The notes beneath the pieces are model-generated. The model made no database searches and had not been told where the DNA came from. It saw nothing but the letters and a program-made list of their open reading frames with translations. This document shows positions 11,655 to 22,651 of a DNA stretch of 64,000 nucleotides, in pieces; position 1 is the first letter of the stretch, and each line of letters opens with the position of its first letter. Location of the stretch: contig CM040124.1 of the NCBI GenBank assembly GCA_022559845.1, positions 71,075,491 to 71,139,490 of the forward strand. The letters are read 5' to 3'. The DNA comes from Amorphophallus konjac (taxonomy: Eukaryota; Streptophyta; Magnoliopsida; Alismatales; Araceae). The translations under genes were made by a program, and so were the position numbers.

Positions 11655-13473
11655 TCCCTTGATGTTAGCATTCACAAAAGGTTCACTATACTTGCTGAAA
11701 AATTTGTCATCATCATACTTCATTAGTTGGCATATGTACATGTCATGCCCTACTCTCCCACAATAAAAATAAGTGGGTCTCTTCCTACCAAATTTTTTTC
11801 TGTTATTTACATGTGTAGAAGTATAGGGGAAACGAGAATTAACAGTTTATGTATCATTGTGTGTGTGTGAACAATCTCCATGATATGGTGAATTCTTAAC
11901 AGCATAATGGAAAGCATTTTTGTTGCCATGCATGAAATCTAAACTCTTCACACCTTATTTTTCCTCTCCCTTCAACAATTTTTCATTAGCATTTTTCATT
12001 TCATCCAAATCTGTAATGAGTTTTTCATTTCTCTTCTTCAATTCTTCCTTGACTTTCTCACATTCGACCATTTTAACATTCAATTCTTCCAGCTCATTTT
12101 TTAACTTATCATGCTTTTCTTGGATTTCATCTTTAATTTTGAGTGCATTTTGTTTCTCTACTGCTAAGCATGAAATTTCATCTTCAAACAAATGCAATTT
12201 TGATTCCAGAGTATCATTGGCATTTTTTAAGTTTTTAACTTGCATGTCAAATAAACTATATTTCTCACATGAATTAGATGAGTGCATTATCTCATGAACT
12301 TTCTTCCTTAAGGTTCTATTCTCATTTTTGACTCGTTTGTATTTTTATCCAATTCCTCATATGCAAATTCCCATTATTCATTTGTGATAAACTTTGAATT
12401 AGAAATTACATGTTCGTGATCGCTCTTGGCCATGAGACACATATTCTTCACCAGTTCTTCAATGTCTTCTTCTTCATCAGACGTAGGCTCATCCTCATCC
12501 TCATCGCTTGACATTGCTTTCATTGCTTTTGGCATCTTGCCCTTAATCATTTTTCCTTTCTTCTTCTACAACTCGGGGCATTCACCTCTCATGTGCCCCA
12601 TCTTCTTGCACTCGTAGCACATTACTTCAGCCGCTTTTAGTGGTTCATTCCTTTGCTTCGGCTGCTTCTTTCCTTTCTTAACTTTCCGCCAAATCTTCTC
12701 CTTTGACGCAGAAACTGTCTAATTTTCTTGTCAACATGGCAACTTCCTCATCGTCAGTGGTTCCCATTGAATCCTCTTGGCTTGAGATGGACTCCGGGTT
12801 TGCCTTTAATGCGATGGACTTCTTCTTCTTCGTGTCCTCTTCCGTCTTCTTTATGTTAATCTCATAGGCCATTAAAGACCCTATGAGCGCATCACGGTGA
12901 GGGTAGACAAATCCTTTGAATCCTCTATCATGGTTGCCTTGGTGTGCCAGCTTGGTGATAGGGGCCTCAGCACTTTCCTTATCAAATCTGTATCTTTAAA
13001 CTCCCTTCCAAGTGACTTCAACCCATTTGTGATCTCCATGAGATGTGCGAACATCTCGGAGATATTCTCTTCCTCTTTCATATGGAATAGCTCGTAATCT
13101 CGGATCAACATGTTTGCTTTCGTTTCCTTGACCTCTGTGGTTCATAAATTAGCTTGAGCTTGTCCCACATTTCTTTCACGATGCTACACATAGAAACACG
13201 AGCATATTCATTCGGGTGAATAGCACACTGAATAATATTTAATGCATTAAAATTCATAATGGCCTTCTTGATACTGTCATCATTCCACATTTCCTCATCC
13301 GGGGATAAAGTGTATGGATCATTCTTAATGACAGTCCATATTTCATGACTTTGAACACGTAGAAAGACAGTCATCCTATTCTTCCAATAGGGGTAGTTAC
13401 TACCATCAAAGAAAGGTGGCCTATGAATAGAATGCCCTTCGGGCATTAACCCCTTGTTAAGATTGTTAGCCAT
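11655..13473 (-). pseudogene. Sirevirus-1 gag with coiled coil and zinc knuckles
   Basis: Gag starts at the ATG ending at 13473 (MANNLNKGLMPEGHSIHRPP), 47 bp inside the primer binding site. It has the copia capsid signatures FDGSNYPYWKNRM and WDKLKLIYE (13473-12881), an acidic linker, and a CCHC knuckle CYECKKMGHMRGEC (about 12580-12622). A long charged coiled coil follows (12287-11955), the C-terminal extension typical of Sireviruses, and then a second knuckle near 11760 whose first Cys is Tyr (YFYCGRVGHDMYIC). Frameshifts occur near 13110 and 12875, and stops near 12350, so it is a pseudogene. Confidence 0.88.
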
Positions 13474-13520
13474 TCCTAACAGATCTCTCTAAACCGCGAG
13501 GTTTCTAGATGAAAATAGAG

Positions 13521-13539
13521 CCGAGACGCTGATACCAAT
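13521..13539 (-). other. Primer binding site (tRNA-iMet), Sirevirus-1
   Basis: The minus strand reads attggtatcagcgtctcgg directly after the LTR end. TGGTATCAG is the standard complement of the plant initiator tRNA-Met 3' end. It fixes the element orientation and the inner LTR edge. Confidence 0.85.
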
Positions 13540-14555
13540 TGTTGGCCCGATTAGGAAGGCAATTGAGAGGGGGGTGAATTGATTGCCCACCCTTTTGCAC
13601 AAAATAAAATTTAACTACACAGATGGTAGAACAACGATGACACTTTCTCAACAGAATGCAAGGATTATGAAATGAAAATTATAGCTTCTCCAAGTTCAGA
13701 TTAATGTGCAATGATAATCAGCCAACCACTCACAGCTTTCCAGCGCAAAACAATGATCACTCCGATAAAAAAAATGATTCAGACAAATGATGAAACTCAC
13801 AGCTCATAGATTCACACTCGTAACACGAAGGGATAAAGTATAACAACAAACACACACAAAGCAACCCACGGCATAAGCAGTTTTTAGGTGGTTCGGACGC
13901 ACCTAAGTGCCGTCCTACATCCACCCCTCTCAACTCGAGAGGATTCCACTAACAACGCTGCACAGCGGCAGCAACCACCACACAAACACGGGCACGACTC
14001 ACCACACGTGGGTTCTCGCACGACGACGACAGACCTCACACACGGAGCAAGCTCCGAAATCGTTTAAGAAGAAAAGGATATGAAAATATAATGCCCATTT
14101 CAAGATTAGCAATCTATGCTCCAAGGTAACTAAGAAAATGGATAGACAAGATCTTCCCCTTTGATATTCACGCAACTAGGAGATTAAATGGAAGGGTGCT
14201 ATAGAATGGAAGCATAAGAGAGAAAGAAGTCGGCCCCCTTTGATGAAGTCTGCCCAAGCAAGGAGATGGTGGAGAGCAGCAGCGGCTTCCTTCCAGCTTC
14301 GAGCTCGGGGACGAAGGATGTAGAGCTTGGCGGCAGGTTCTTCCTTCCCCAACAGAAGCACCGGTCCTCTCGTCCTTCTTCCGGCAAAGAGAGAACAAAC
14401 TTAGCCCACAAGAATCTTCTACCTCGAATGGGGATCGCAACATATATATAGCACCATATAGATGAACAAATGACCACAATGCCCTTTTTAAAAACCCATT
14501 AAAAACACACCCAATGGATGGGAGAAACCCTAAGGGTAATATGGTAAAGGGCCAT
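13540..14555 (-). repeat. Sirevirus-1 5' LTR, inner half
   Basis: The part of the 5' LTR next to the primer binding site, matching 4954 to about 5970. It is cut at gccat (14551-14555) by LARD1 and resumes at 21496. Confidence 0.9.
14551..14555. repeat. LARD1 TSD (gccat), left
   Basis: A 5-bp duplication matched at 21491-21495. Removing the insert plus one copy restores the Sirevirus-1 LTR sequence as it reads at about 5968-5974. Confidence 0.92.
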
Positions 14556-16936
14556 TGATGTGAAACCACCTAGGACTTACCAAGCAAGCACAATTTAGCA
14601 TTCAAACGGACCGATAATGGCGACCGCTCACCCGATGCTCACCCAAGTCTCGGGATAACTTGGCAATGCCAAGGTGAGGTTGAGAGGTTTGGGCCCTTGC
14701 TGGTAGAGGGCCAGCAAGGCCAAAGTTGATTCCCAAGGGTAATGGCAGCCCAATTCAAGGGAGCCGACGTCGTGCCGAGGGCACGGGTCCCACACTTTCC
14801 CACGGCTATCTCTTATAGCAAGGGAGCTTAAGGATCGGGCTCTCATTCACGGCCAGCGGAACTATGAACTAATATTGAAAGAACAAGCATAAATTAGAGC
14901 ATTGTTTGGAGCACTTACTCGACCGGTTTGAAGAAACCAGTCCCGCTCGGAGATGAGGGCGAGCGGGGAGGCAAGGGGATCCCCACACGCCACGTCGGGG
15001 CAGCTTGACCTGATTTAACAATTACAAAACTACACCTCTCGCAGGAGGGGGGTCTTGGGGTGGGGGATAACTTGTTATTACATCCAAAACTACCTCCACA
15101 CAGGGAGGGGCCTTCAGCCGGCCAAGCGGGGAGGGGAAAATCGGGGAAAAGAACGCCGAATGGGGACAGAGATCAGTTCTGCCTGCTCTCTGCGAGTGCT
15201 GACAGACGGTCGAAGAAGTGGCTACTGTGACTGCTCCCGAATGTTTTTGGAGACGAAACCACCTGGAAAATCTTTGTAGGAGGACCAGGAAGTCGTCCAA
15301 TTTTTTCTGGAATTTCGGGAAGTCACTGTTGGCCGGGGCAGAGTCTCGAACAGGGAGGCAGACCTTCAGTTCTGGCTGCTTCTGGATCACCACAGTAAGA
15401 AGAAGAGGTTGCCACCAGCGCTCCCGAGCAATGAAAGAGGCTCCGCTGAAGTCGTTGGAACCGCCTGTGAGTCCTCTTCGAAATGATTCTGACGTAGATG
15501 CCAAATGTTGTCGGAGCCGACCGGTAGACTCTGAACACTGAGGGGGGGTCGGTGCAGACTGAGTGGAGGTAGAACCGCGCACCCGGGAAAGAGAATTGAT
15601 AACTTTCAGGTCCGGACTCCAAACTGAGTTCTGCTTCTTGGGGATGAAAGAAAACTCGGAGTAGAAGATTTTTTCAGAAGAACTCTCATTCAGATTCCCA
15701 GTAGGATCGTCGTAGTGGAGCCTCCACTCAGGTTCTGGTTTCCTGCCAGAGATGCTTTGCGCAGTCGAGGGAGAACTACTCTCCCGGGCAGCACGGTGCT
15801 CGGACAATGACAAAACCACCGCCATTGCGAAGACGACTGGAAGACGCTTCTGGAAATGCCACTTGTGCTTCCAGGGGCACTTGAATGAAGATGTGGCCGG
15901 CTCTGCAAGATGCTGCTTCTCTGCAGGACTCTCAGATGTGGACAGGTTCGCCGGTGTAGCTTCGGATGAACATGAGATGGTGATGGTAGGCTGTGGGGGC
16001 GACCCCAGGCTATTAGGGGGTCTGGGAGGGGGAAAACCAAGGTGAGGGAGGGGGTGAATGGGGACTGGAAGGGGGTCTAGCAGGTGGTGGGAGGGAGAGC
16101 TGCGAATTTGGTGTTGGAGGGTGAGGGAGAGGGAGATCTCTCTCTCTTGGGGAGTCTAGGGCATGGGGGAGGAGAAAGTGGAGGGAAAATATTCAAACTT
16201 CTCTAGGGAGTTGGGAGATTGTGTGGGGAAGGGAGGAGATTGTGTTGGGGAGAGGGAGATTGTGTTGGGAAGGACAAGATGCTCCTAGGGAAGGAGGGGG
16301 GTAGGTGATATTTGGGGAGGTGGTAGTGAATGCACTTAGGGAAGTGGAGAGGTGGTTGGGGGGGTGGCTTAGGTGGATGGGCTAGGGTTGATGTGGAGGG
16401 TGAGGTGGAGGAGAGAGAGAAAATTCAAAATTGGGTGTGGAGGAGAGTGAAAGGGGAGTGGAAGAGAGAGATTAAGGGAGGGATGGGTGGGATTCTCTCC
16501 CTAAGGCTTCTCACCTCACTAATGGATTCACTCCACAATAAATCTGAAGTTAGAACTCACAAAATGGCAAATTTTCATTGATTCCTTGATTTCAAATAGG
16601 GGAATGGGGTCCTATATATTGGCAACCCACATTTTACAAAAAGTCCCTGACTTTTGCAACAATGACAAATAACCAAGAGAAGGGGGGCGCCCTTGGGCCT
16701 AGCCCAATGAATTGGGCCCATAAACTAATCTATCAACCTAATGACACTTAATCCTAGGTAAATGACTCATTAACCTACGTACAAGACTCAAATAAAAGGA
16801 AAATTACATAATTATGACTCAAAGAAAATATAAAAATTACATGAATTGACTAAGGAAAATGTGACGGACACATTGGAACCATGCTAGCGAGCAACCGTGG
16901 TTTTGAAAATATGAAGGACGAGAGATGCCCCCATCA
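14556..16936 (-). repeat. LARD1 3' LTR
   Basis: Matches 19132-21490 throughout. It contains a strongly purine-rich plus strand from about 16010 to 16480 with many GGGG/GGGAGG runs, and a TATA-like tatata near 16612 on the minus strand. A 267-codon minus frame at 15022-15825 is broken in the other LTR and has no recognisable domain, so I do not call it a gene. Confidence 0.92.
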
Positions 16937-18576
16937 TACTCCCGAGGTGCGAAGAACTCGACTCCGTCGAGTAAGAGTCCTTCCCTCCTCGGAGGGTGTA
17001 GAAGTGATGTCGCCCTCAAGTCTTCCGAAGGAGACCGATCCATCCACCCGACGAGGTAGTGCTCATTCACCTTGCTCCTTGTGATAGTGACCTGTTCATC
17101 CAATATTCGTTCAATGTGCTCACGCTGGGCTCTCTTGGCCGGTGATCTCTCCTCACGGGTGGGTGCTCTCTCAACAGGAGGAATAGGCTCAATATTCTCA
17201 CCGAGTACCACCGTGGGCCCCTTATATGGCACTAGGTCGGCTACATTGAATGTGGGACTCACTCCATACCCCTTGGGAAGATCTAACTCATAGGCATTAG
17301 TGCCAAAGCGTCTCAGAACCTGGAAGGGACCAGCCCCATGAGACCTCAATTTCGAGATGGCTCCTGGGGAGAGTCTCTCTATCCTCACCACCACAAAGTC
17401 ACCCACGTGAAATTCTTGGTGACGTCGATGAAAGTCGGCCTGCCTTTTATAAGTCTCATTCTTTTTGCTGATGTGCTTGCTAAGGTTTTCATGCAATTTT
17501 GTGAATGCTGACATTCTAGGGGTGATGGGTGGACCTGGGCAACCAAAAGTAGACCAATCATGCTTTGATGCCAAGAAGATTTTGTTGGAATTAGGAGGGT
17601 CGGGGCAACTATATGTGGACTTATCATGCAATGTTGTCATGTAGACTTTGGTGGGCCTAGGTGGGCCGGGACACCCGTAGGTGAACCTATCATGCAAAGT
17701 GGTGATGAATGTCGGGGGACCCGGACATCCGTAGATGCTTTTGACATGTGTATGACCAATGTTAAATGAGGGAGGGTCAATACACCCGAATATGAACCAA
17801 TCATGCATCCTACTTGACATGTGGGTGATATGAACGAGTGGACCCGACTTATGAATCATGCTAAGTGGTGTTGTACTCCAAGACTTATGCACTCTTGTGC
17901 CAAAGAGGTCTCCTACGTGTGGGCTTTTGGACTTCCATTGGAATGGATCAAAGGGGTCTAGGAAGGTGGATATCATGAAGTGGGGCACTTCCTTGATCCC
18001 TAGGAGTATATTGTCCATAGTCATGGCTCCCATGGTGTAACTTGAGTCTAGGAAGGGGTGGGTTTGATCCATCACGGTGGGTTGGAATAGGGAAAGGTGG
18101 GTGGTGGGTAAGGTGGTTTGGCCACATGGGTATCCGTACTCCCATTGGAAGGGGTCAAAGGGATCATGGTAAGGGCTACCTAGAGAGAGGAACTCCATGT
18201 CCCCAAGGTCCTCACAAAGTGGTGAGTCATCCTCCTCCCAAGTAGTTGGTCCAAGATCTCTAGTGGGTTGACCGTTCAAGGTACTTGGGATCTCAAGGGG
18301 TGGGGAGTAGACCGGGATGGGTTCTTCCTCCAAGGGGAGAAATAGGATGATCTCACTAGTATAATGCCCACTTGTGCAAAGGGAGGTGATGGAACCGATG
18401 GATGGGTGGACAAAGTTGACGGTGCTAGGCTCCAATGGTCCCATGGCTAGTATGCCGGTTAAGTGGGCTTGCCAATGTAGGCAATCCACAAGGTCTCCCA
18501 AGTCTTCCACAAAGTAGAAGTTTTGATAAGTGACATGGGGAGGTCGGGTGGGAACAATTCGAGATTTATATCCCAA
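16837..18576 (-). CDS. LARD1 chimeric ORF: unknown N-terminus fused to integrase tail and chromodomain-like end
   Basis: An uninterrupted 579-codon frame. Residues 1-350 match nothing I recognise. They contain a repeated DPFDPFQW (138-145 and 207-214) and five spaced GCPGPP-like repeats (264, 283, 301, 323, 345). Residues 354-453 are a plant gypsy integrase C-terminus (FTKLHENLSKHI, YKRQADFHRR, VGDFVVVRI, GPFQVLRRFGTNAYELDLP, SPTFNVADLVPY). Residues 486-530 resemble a chromodomain (HIERILDEQV ... YLVGWMDR), a module that can steer integration to chromatin. LLDGVEFF (535-542) also occurs in LARD2. The frame ends 33 codons inside the LTR. The upstream start is uncertain. An open frame without a catalytic core suggests either recent origin or retained use. 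Confidence 0.75.
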   Translation of the reverse strand: MGYKSRIVPTRPPHVTYQNFYFVEDLGDLVDCLHWQAHLTGILAMGPLEPSTVNFVHPSIGSITSLCTSGHYTSEIILFLPLEEEPIPVYSPPLEIPSTLNGQPTRDLGPTTWEEDDSPLCEDLGDMEFLSLGSPYHDPFDPFQWEYGYPCGQTTLPTTHLSLFQPTVMDQTHPFLDSSYTMGAMTMDNILLGIKEVPHFMISTFLDPFDPFQWKSKSPHVGDLFGTRVHKSWSTTPLSMIHKSGPLVHITHMSSRMHDWFIFGCIDPPSFNIGHTHVKSIYGCPGPPTFITTLHDRFTYGCPGPPRPTKVYMTTLHDKSTYSCPDPPNSNKIFLASKHDWSTFGCPGPPITPRMSAFTKLHENLSKHISKKNETYKRQADFHRRHQEFHVGDFVVVRIERLSPGAISKLRSHGAGPFQVLRRFGTNAYELDLPKGYGVSPTFNVADLVPYKGPTVVLGENIEPIPPVERAPTREERSPAKRAQREHIERILDEQVTITRSKVNEHYLVGWMDRSPSEDLRATSLLHPPRREGLLLDGVEFFAPREYDGGISRPSYFQNHGCSLAWFQCVRHIFLSQFM

Positions 18577-18702
18577 TGGTGCTGAGCTAGGGAGGGTGGG
18601 GCATTGCTTGAGCCATTGGAGTATGGACTCATCTATGGTGAGGGTGCCATGTGTGACGGTGCATGGCCTTTGAGGATCCGGACCATGAGGGGTGGGGGAA
18701 GA

Positions 18703-19053
18703 TTAAGGCTCTTCTTCTTTATTGGTAGGAGCTTGGGCTTCCTCTATGGTGATAAGAGGGTCCATATGGGCATAAATCTTCCTAAGTTCATTTCTCATCT
18801 CAACCCAAGAGTCGATGGGCTCTTGCCTTCCAACTTCCCTTAAGCCTACAATGTTTTGCCATTCATTCCTAGCTTGGCGCCAGAGCAAACTTTTGGCATA
18901 GTTGACTTGCATAGACCCTGACAGGGTGAACCTCCATGAGTGGTGATCTATAGAGCTTTCCCATTCTAGATATAAACTAGGGTGGGATCCATCAAACACA
19001 AAGACGTCTATTGGGTCCAAGCGAGACGAGTAGGCTAAGTAGGAAGTGGCCAT
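18703..19053 (-). CDS. LARD1 truncated gypsy Gag
   Basis: This 116-codon frame starts about 58 bp inside the primer binding site. FDGSHPSLYLEWESSID, QVNYAKSLLWRQARNEWQN and IDSWVEMRNELRKIY match the start of the gypsy Retrotrans_gag domain. It stops where the rest of the capsid domain should continue and has no zinc knuckle. A short gag stub of this kind is unlikely to form particles alone. Confidence 0.75.
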   Translation of the reverse strand: MATSYLAYSSRLDPIDVFVFDGSHPSLYLEWESSIDHHSWRFTLSGSMQVNYAKSLLWRQARNEWQNIVGLREVGRQEPIDSWVEMRNELRKIYAHMDPLITIEEAQAPTNKEEEP

Positions 19054-19110
19054 GATGACCGGGTGATAAATGCAATGGCCTTAGGACAAGACTTAGTAGA
19101 GACAAGTCTA

Positions 19111-19131
19111 GAACCTGGCTCTGATACCAAT
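19111..19131 (-). other. Primer binding site (tRNA-iMet), LARD1
   Basis: The minus strand reads attggtatcagagccaggtt directly after the LTR. It is the usual TGGTATCAGAGC initiator-Met primer site and sets the orientation. Confidence 0.88.
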
Positions 19132-21490
19132 TGATGTGAAACCACCTAGGACTTACCAAGCAAGCACAATTTAGCATTCAAACGGACCGATAATGGTCAC
19201 CGCTCACCCGATGCTCACCCAAGTCCCGGGGTAACTTGGCAATGCCAAGGTGAGGTTGAGAGGGTTGGGCCCTTGCTGGTAGAGGACCAGCAAGGCCAAA
19301 GTTGATTCCCAAGGGTCATGGCAGCCCAATTCAAGGGAGCTAACGTCGTGCCGAGGGCACGGGTCCCACACTCTCCCACGGCGATCTCTTATAGCAAGGG
19401 AGCTTAAGGATCGGGCTCTCATTCACGGCCAACGGAACTATGAACTAATATTGAAAGAACAAGGACAAATTAGAGCAATGTTTGGAGCACTTACTCGATC
19501 GATTTGAAGAAACCGGTCCCGCTCGGAGACGAGGGCGAGCGGGGAGGCGAGGGGATCCCCACACGCCGCGTCGGGGCAGCTTGACCTGATTTAACAATTA
19601 CAAAACTACACCTCTCGCAGGAGGGGGGTCTTGGGGTGGGAGACAACTTGTTATTACATCCAAAACTACCTCCACACAGGGAGGGGTCTTCAGTCGGCCA
19701 AGCGGGGAGGGGAAAATCGGGGAAAAGAACGCCGAATGGGGACCGAGATCAGTTCTGCCTGCTCTCTGTGAGTGTTGACAGACGGTCGAAGACGTGGCTG
19801 CTGTGACTGCTCCCGAATTTTGTTGGGGACGAAACCACCTGGAAAATAATCGTAGGAGGACGGGGAAGTTGTCCAAATTTTGCTGGAATTTCGGGAAGTC
19901 ACTGTTGCTCGGGGCAGAGTCTCGAATAGGGAGGCAGACCTTCAGTTTTGGCTGCTTCTGGATCACCACAGTAAGAAGAAGAGGTTGCCACCAGCGCTCC
20001 CGAGCTCAGAAAGAGGCGCCGCTGAAGTTGTTGGAACCGCCTGTGAGTCCTCTTCGAAACAATCCTAACGTAGTTGCCAAATGTTGTCAGAGCCGACTGG
20101 TAGACTCTGAACACTAAGGGGGGGTCAGTGCAGACTGAGTGGAGGCAGAACCGTGCACCCGGGGAAGAGAATTGATAACTTTCAGGTCCGGACTCCAAAC
20201 TGAGCTCTACTTCTTGGGGATGAAAGAAAACTCGGAGTAGAAGATTTTTTCAGAAGAACTCTCATTCAGATTCCCAGTAGGATCGTCGCAGTGGAGCTTC
20301 CACTCAGGTTCTGGTTTCCTGCCAGAGATGCATTGCGCAGTCGAGGGAGAACTGCTCTCCCGGGCAGCACGGTGCTCGGACGATGACTAAACCACCGCCG
20401 TTGCGAAGACGACTGGAAGACGCTTCCGGAAATGCTTCTTGTGCTACCAGGGGCACCGGGGTGAAGACGTGGCCGGCTCTGCAAGATGCTGCTACTCTGC
20501 AGGACTCTCAGATGTGGATAGGTTCACCGGTGTAGCTTCGGATGAACATGAGATGGTGATGGTAGGCTGTGGGGGTGAGCCCAGGCTATTAGGGGGTCTG
20601 GGAGGGGGAAAACCAAGGTGAGGGAGGGGGAGAATGGGGACTGGAAGGGGGTCTAGCAGGTGGTGGGAGGGAGAGTTGCGAATTTGGTGTTGGAGGGTGA
20701 GGGAGAGGGAGATCTCTCTCTCTTGGGGAGTCTAGGGCATGGGGGAGGAGAAAGTGGAGGGAAAATATTCAAACTTCTCTAGGGAGTAGGGAAATTGTGT
20801 GGGGAAGAGAGGAGATTGTGTTGGGAAGGACAAGATGCTCCTAGGGAAGGAGGGGGGTAGGTGGTAGTTGGGGAGGTGGTAGTGAATGCACTTAGGGAAG
20901 TGGAGTGGTGGTTGGGGGTGGCTTAGGTGGATGGGCTAGGGTTGATGTGGAGGGTGAGGTGGAGGAGAGAGAGAAAATTCAAATTTGGGTGTGGAGGAGA
21001 GAGAAAGGGGAGTGGAAGAGAGAGATTAAGAGAGAGATGGGTGGGATTCTCTCCCTAAGGCTTCTCACCTCACTAATGGATTCACTCCACAATAAATCTG
21101 AAGTTAGAACTCACAAAATGGCAAATTTTCATTGATTCCTTGATTTCAAATGGGGGAATGGGGTCCTATATATAGGCAACCCACATTTTACAAAAAGTCC
21201 CTGACTCTTGCAACAATGACAAATAACCAAGGGAAGGGGGGCACCCTTGGGCCTAGCCCAATGAATTGGGCCCATAAACTAATCTATCAACCTAGTGACA
21301 CTTAATCCTGGGTAAATGACTCATTAACCTAGGTACAAGACTCAAATAAAATGAAAATTACATAATTATGACTCAAAGAGAATATGAAAATTACATGAAT
21401 TGACTAAGGAAAATGTGACGGACACATTGGAACCATGCTAGCGAGCAACCGGGGTTTTAAAAATATGAAGGGCGAGAGATGCCCCCATCA
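19132..21490 (-). repeat. LARD1 5' LTR
   Basis: A 2359-bp copy of 14556-16936, starting tgatgtgaaacc and ending gcccccatca, next to the primer binding site. It has a few short indels relative to its partner, for example a block of about 21 bp missing near 20815. Confidence 0.92.
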
Positions 21491-21495
21491 GCCAT
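21491..21495. repeat. LARD1 TSD (gccat), right
   Basis: Matches 14551-14555. Confidence 0.92.
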
Positions 21496-22544
21496 GGCCA
21501 ATGGATCCCCAAATGGGGAGTTCAAAACCCAAACCCGCAACCCGATCTGGGTGCGGCCAGCCAGGTGTCGACTCTTAGAGTCAACACCAAATATATCAAG
21601 TTCTGTCCAACAAAACAACGCAACTCCCAGGCAAGAGTCGGTGCACAAAGTGTAAAGACTCAAAGAACAGGTCGGTGCACATATAGGCTGGCACAGACCT
21701 TTTTAAGCAACTAGCCTAAACTAGCATCGACCTAGTAAACTAGCATCGACGCAATTTTTACAAGCATTAGGCAAACTGAAGAAGATGAGGTCGGTGCAAG
21801 CAATATCAAACAAGAGGATGGGTCGGTGCATGTATGCAAAGACCAGGTCGGTGCAAGTATGCAAAGACCAGGTCAGTGCAAGTAACAAGTGAGAACCAAG
21901 TCTGTGCTAGTATGAGCAAGTCAAAGCATATATTGACAAAGTCTGTGCATATGTATAGAGATGTAAAGGATAGGTCGATGCACATTGAAAAGGAGGTCAG
22001 TGCACATTGTAATAAACCTTAAACATGGGTCGGTGCACATTCTAATAAGGTCAGTGCACATTGTAAAATGCACAGACATAGTCAGTGCACAATTGAAAAA
22101 TAGGCCGATGCAAAGATGAAACACCAAGATAGGGTCGGTGCACATGCCGAATGCAATCGGTGCATATAATGAAAAATAGATTCCCAGGTTAAGAACCCGT
22201 GCGGGATTGAAAAATTCAACACTCAGGGGTCGACCCTTGGGGTCGACCCATGACCACAGACTCAACAAAATGAAACAACACTAACGAGTAAGAAAATGAA
22301 ATTCATTCAAACATCATTTTTACCATGGGACTAGAAAAGGGAAGGCTTCTTGAACCTGCAATCACTGAAGATCACACAATGAAAATTTCTGATTGAAATT
22401 TCTAGCATTTTAGCTTCATAATCATCCAGACAACTTATCAACATCACTCACATTCATCAAAGAAACTTCAATGCAAATCACATAAAATAGATCAAAATGA
22501 CTTCATCACACATTATCTTCATCAAAATAACCCGGGGCACAACA
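21496..22544 (-). repeat. Sirevirus-1 5' LTR, outer half
   Basis: Continues the LTR interrupted at 14555 and ends ggcacaaca. It carries the second copy of the GTCGGTGCA array (21660-22170) and the paired GGGTCGACCC palindromes near 22227-22249. Confidence 0.9.
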
Positions 22545-22549
22545 AGAGC

Positions 22550-22637
22550 GCAACGCGAGCGGGAACGGGAACAGACATGTCGAACGGGATTAGGAGAGCG
22601 AAAATGGTTCTAAGCTCTCTGCTTCTATGAGCATCTC
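22550..22637 (-). mobile_element. LINE derivative, 5' end
   Basis: A short segment between the Sirevirus-1 LTR and the right TSD copy. In the minus sense it is the LINE 5' end, upstream of the ORF1 sequence at 4953. This follows from the TSD geometry; it has no diagnostic coding sequence of its own. Confidence 0.5.
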
Positions 22638-22651
22638 GCTTTTAGCTTCTT
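22638..22651. repeat. LINE target-site duplication, right copy
   Basis: Identical to 1379-1392. The gypsy reading ALQEAKS spans it here and the same EAKS reading reappears at the left copy, which supports a duplicated target. Confidence 0.75.

Larger units (their letters stand above)
14556..21490 (-). mobile_element. LARD1: pol-less gypsy LTR element
   Basis: A 6.9-kb LTR element in minus orientation with LTRs of 2381 and 2359 bp (TGATG...CATCA) and a perfect 5-bp TSD in the Sirevirus-1 LTR. The internal region is only 2.2 kb. It keeps a gag start and one long ORF ending in a gypsy integrase tail. Protease, RT, RNase H and the integrase core are absent. Long LTRs with a reduced internal region fit the class of large retrotransposon derivatives. 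It would depend on an autonomous relative. LTR divergence looks like a few percent (about 4 mismatches in the first 115 bp). Confidence 0.9.
4954..22544 (-). mobile_element. Sirevirus-1, Ty1/copia element (interrupted by LARD1)
   Basis: A complete but decayed Ty1/copia retrotransposon in minus orientation. Two LTRs of about 2.07 kb (TGTTG...CAACA) bracket gag, protease, integrase, RT and RNase H in copia order. A tRNA-iMet primer binding site lies inside the right LTR, and several AAAGGGGGAGA-type polypurine tracts lie inside the left LTR. Long LTRs, a coiled-coil gag extension and multiple polypurine tracts are Sirevirus traits. The flanks atagc (left) and agagc (right) match at 4 of 5 bases, so the TSD is imperfect. 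LARD1 occupies 14556-21490. Stops and frameshifts in gag, integrase and pol show it is inactive. Confidence 0.88.

Noticed and set aside
15022..15825. 267-codon minus-strand frame in the LARD1 LTR
   Set aside because: It is broken in the other LTR copy (19598-20484), has no recognisable domain and sits in GC-rich LTR sequence; probably chance.
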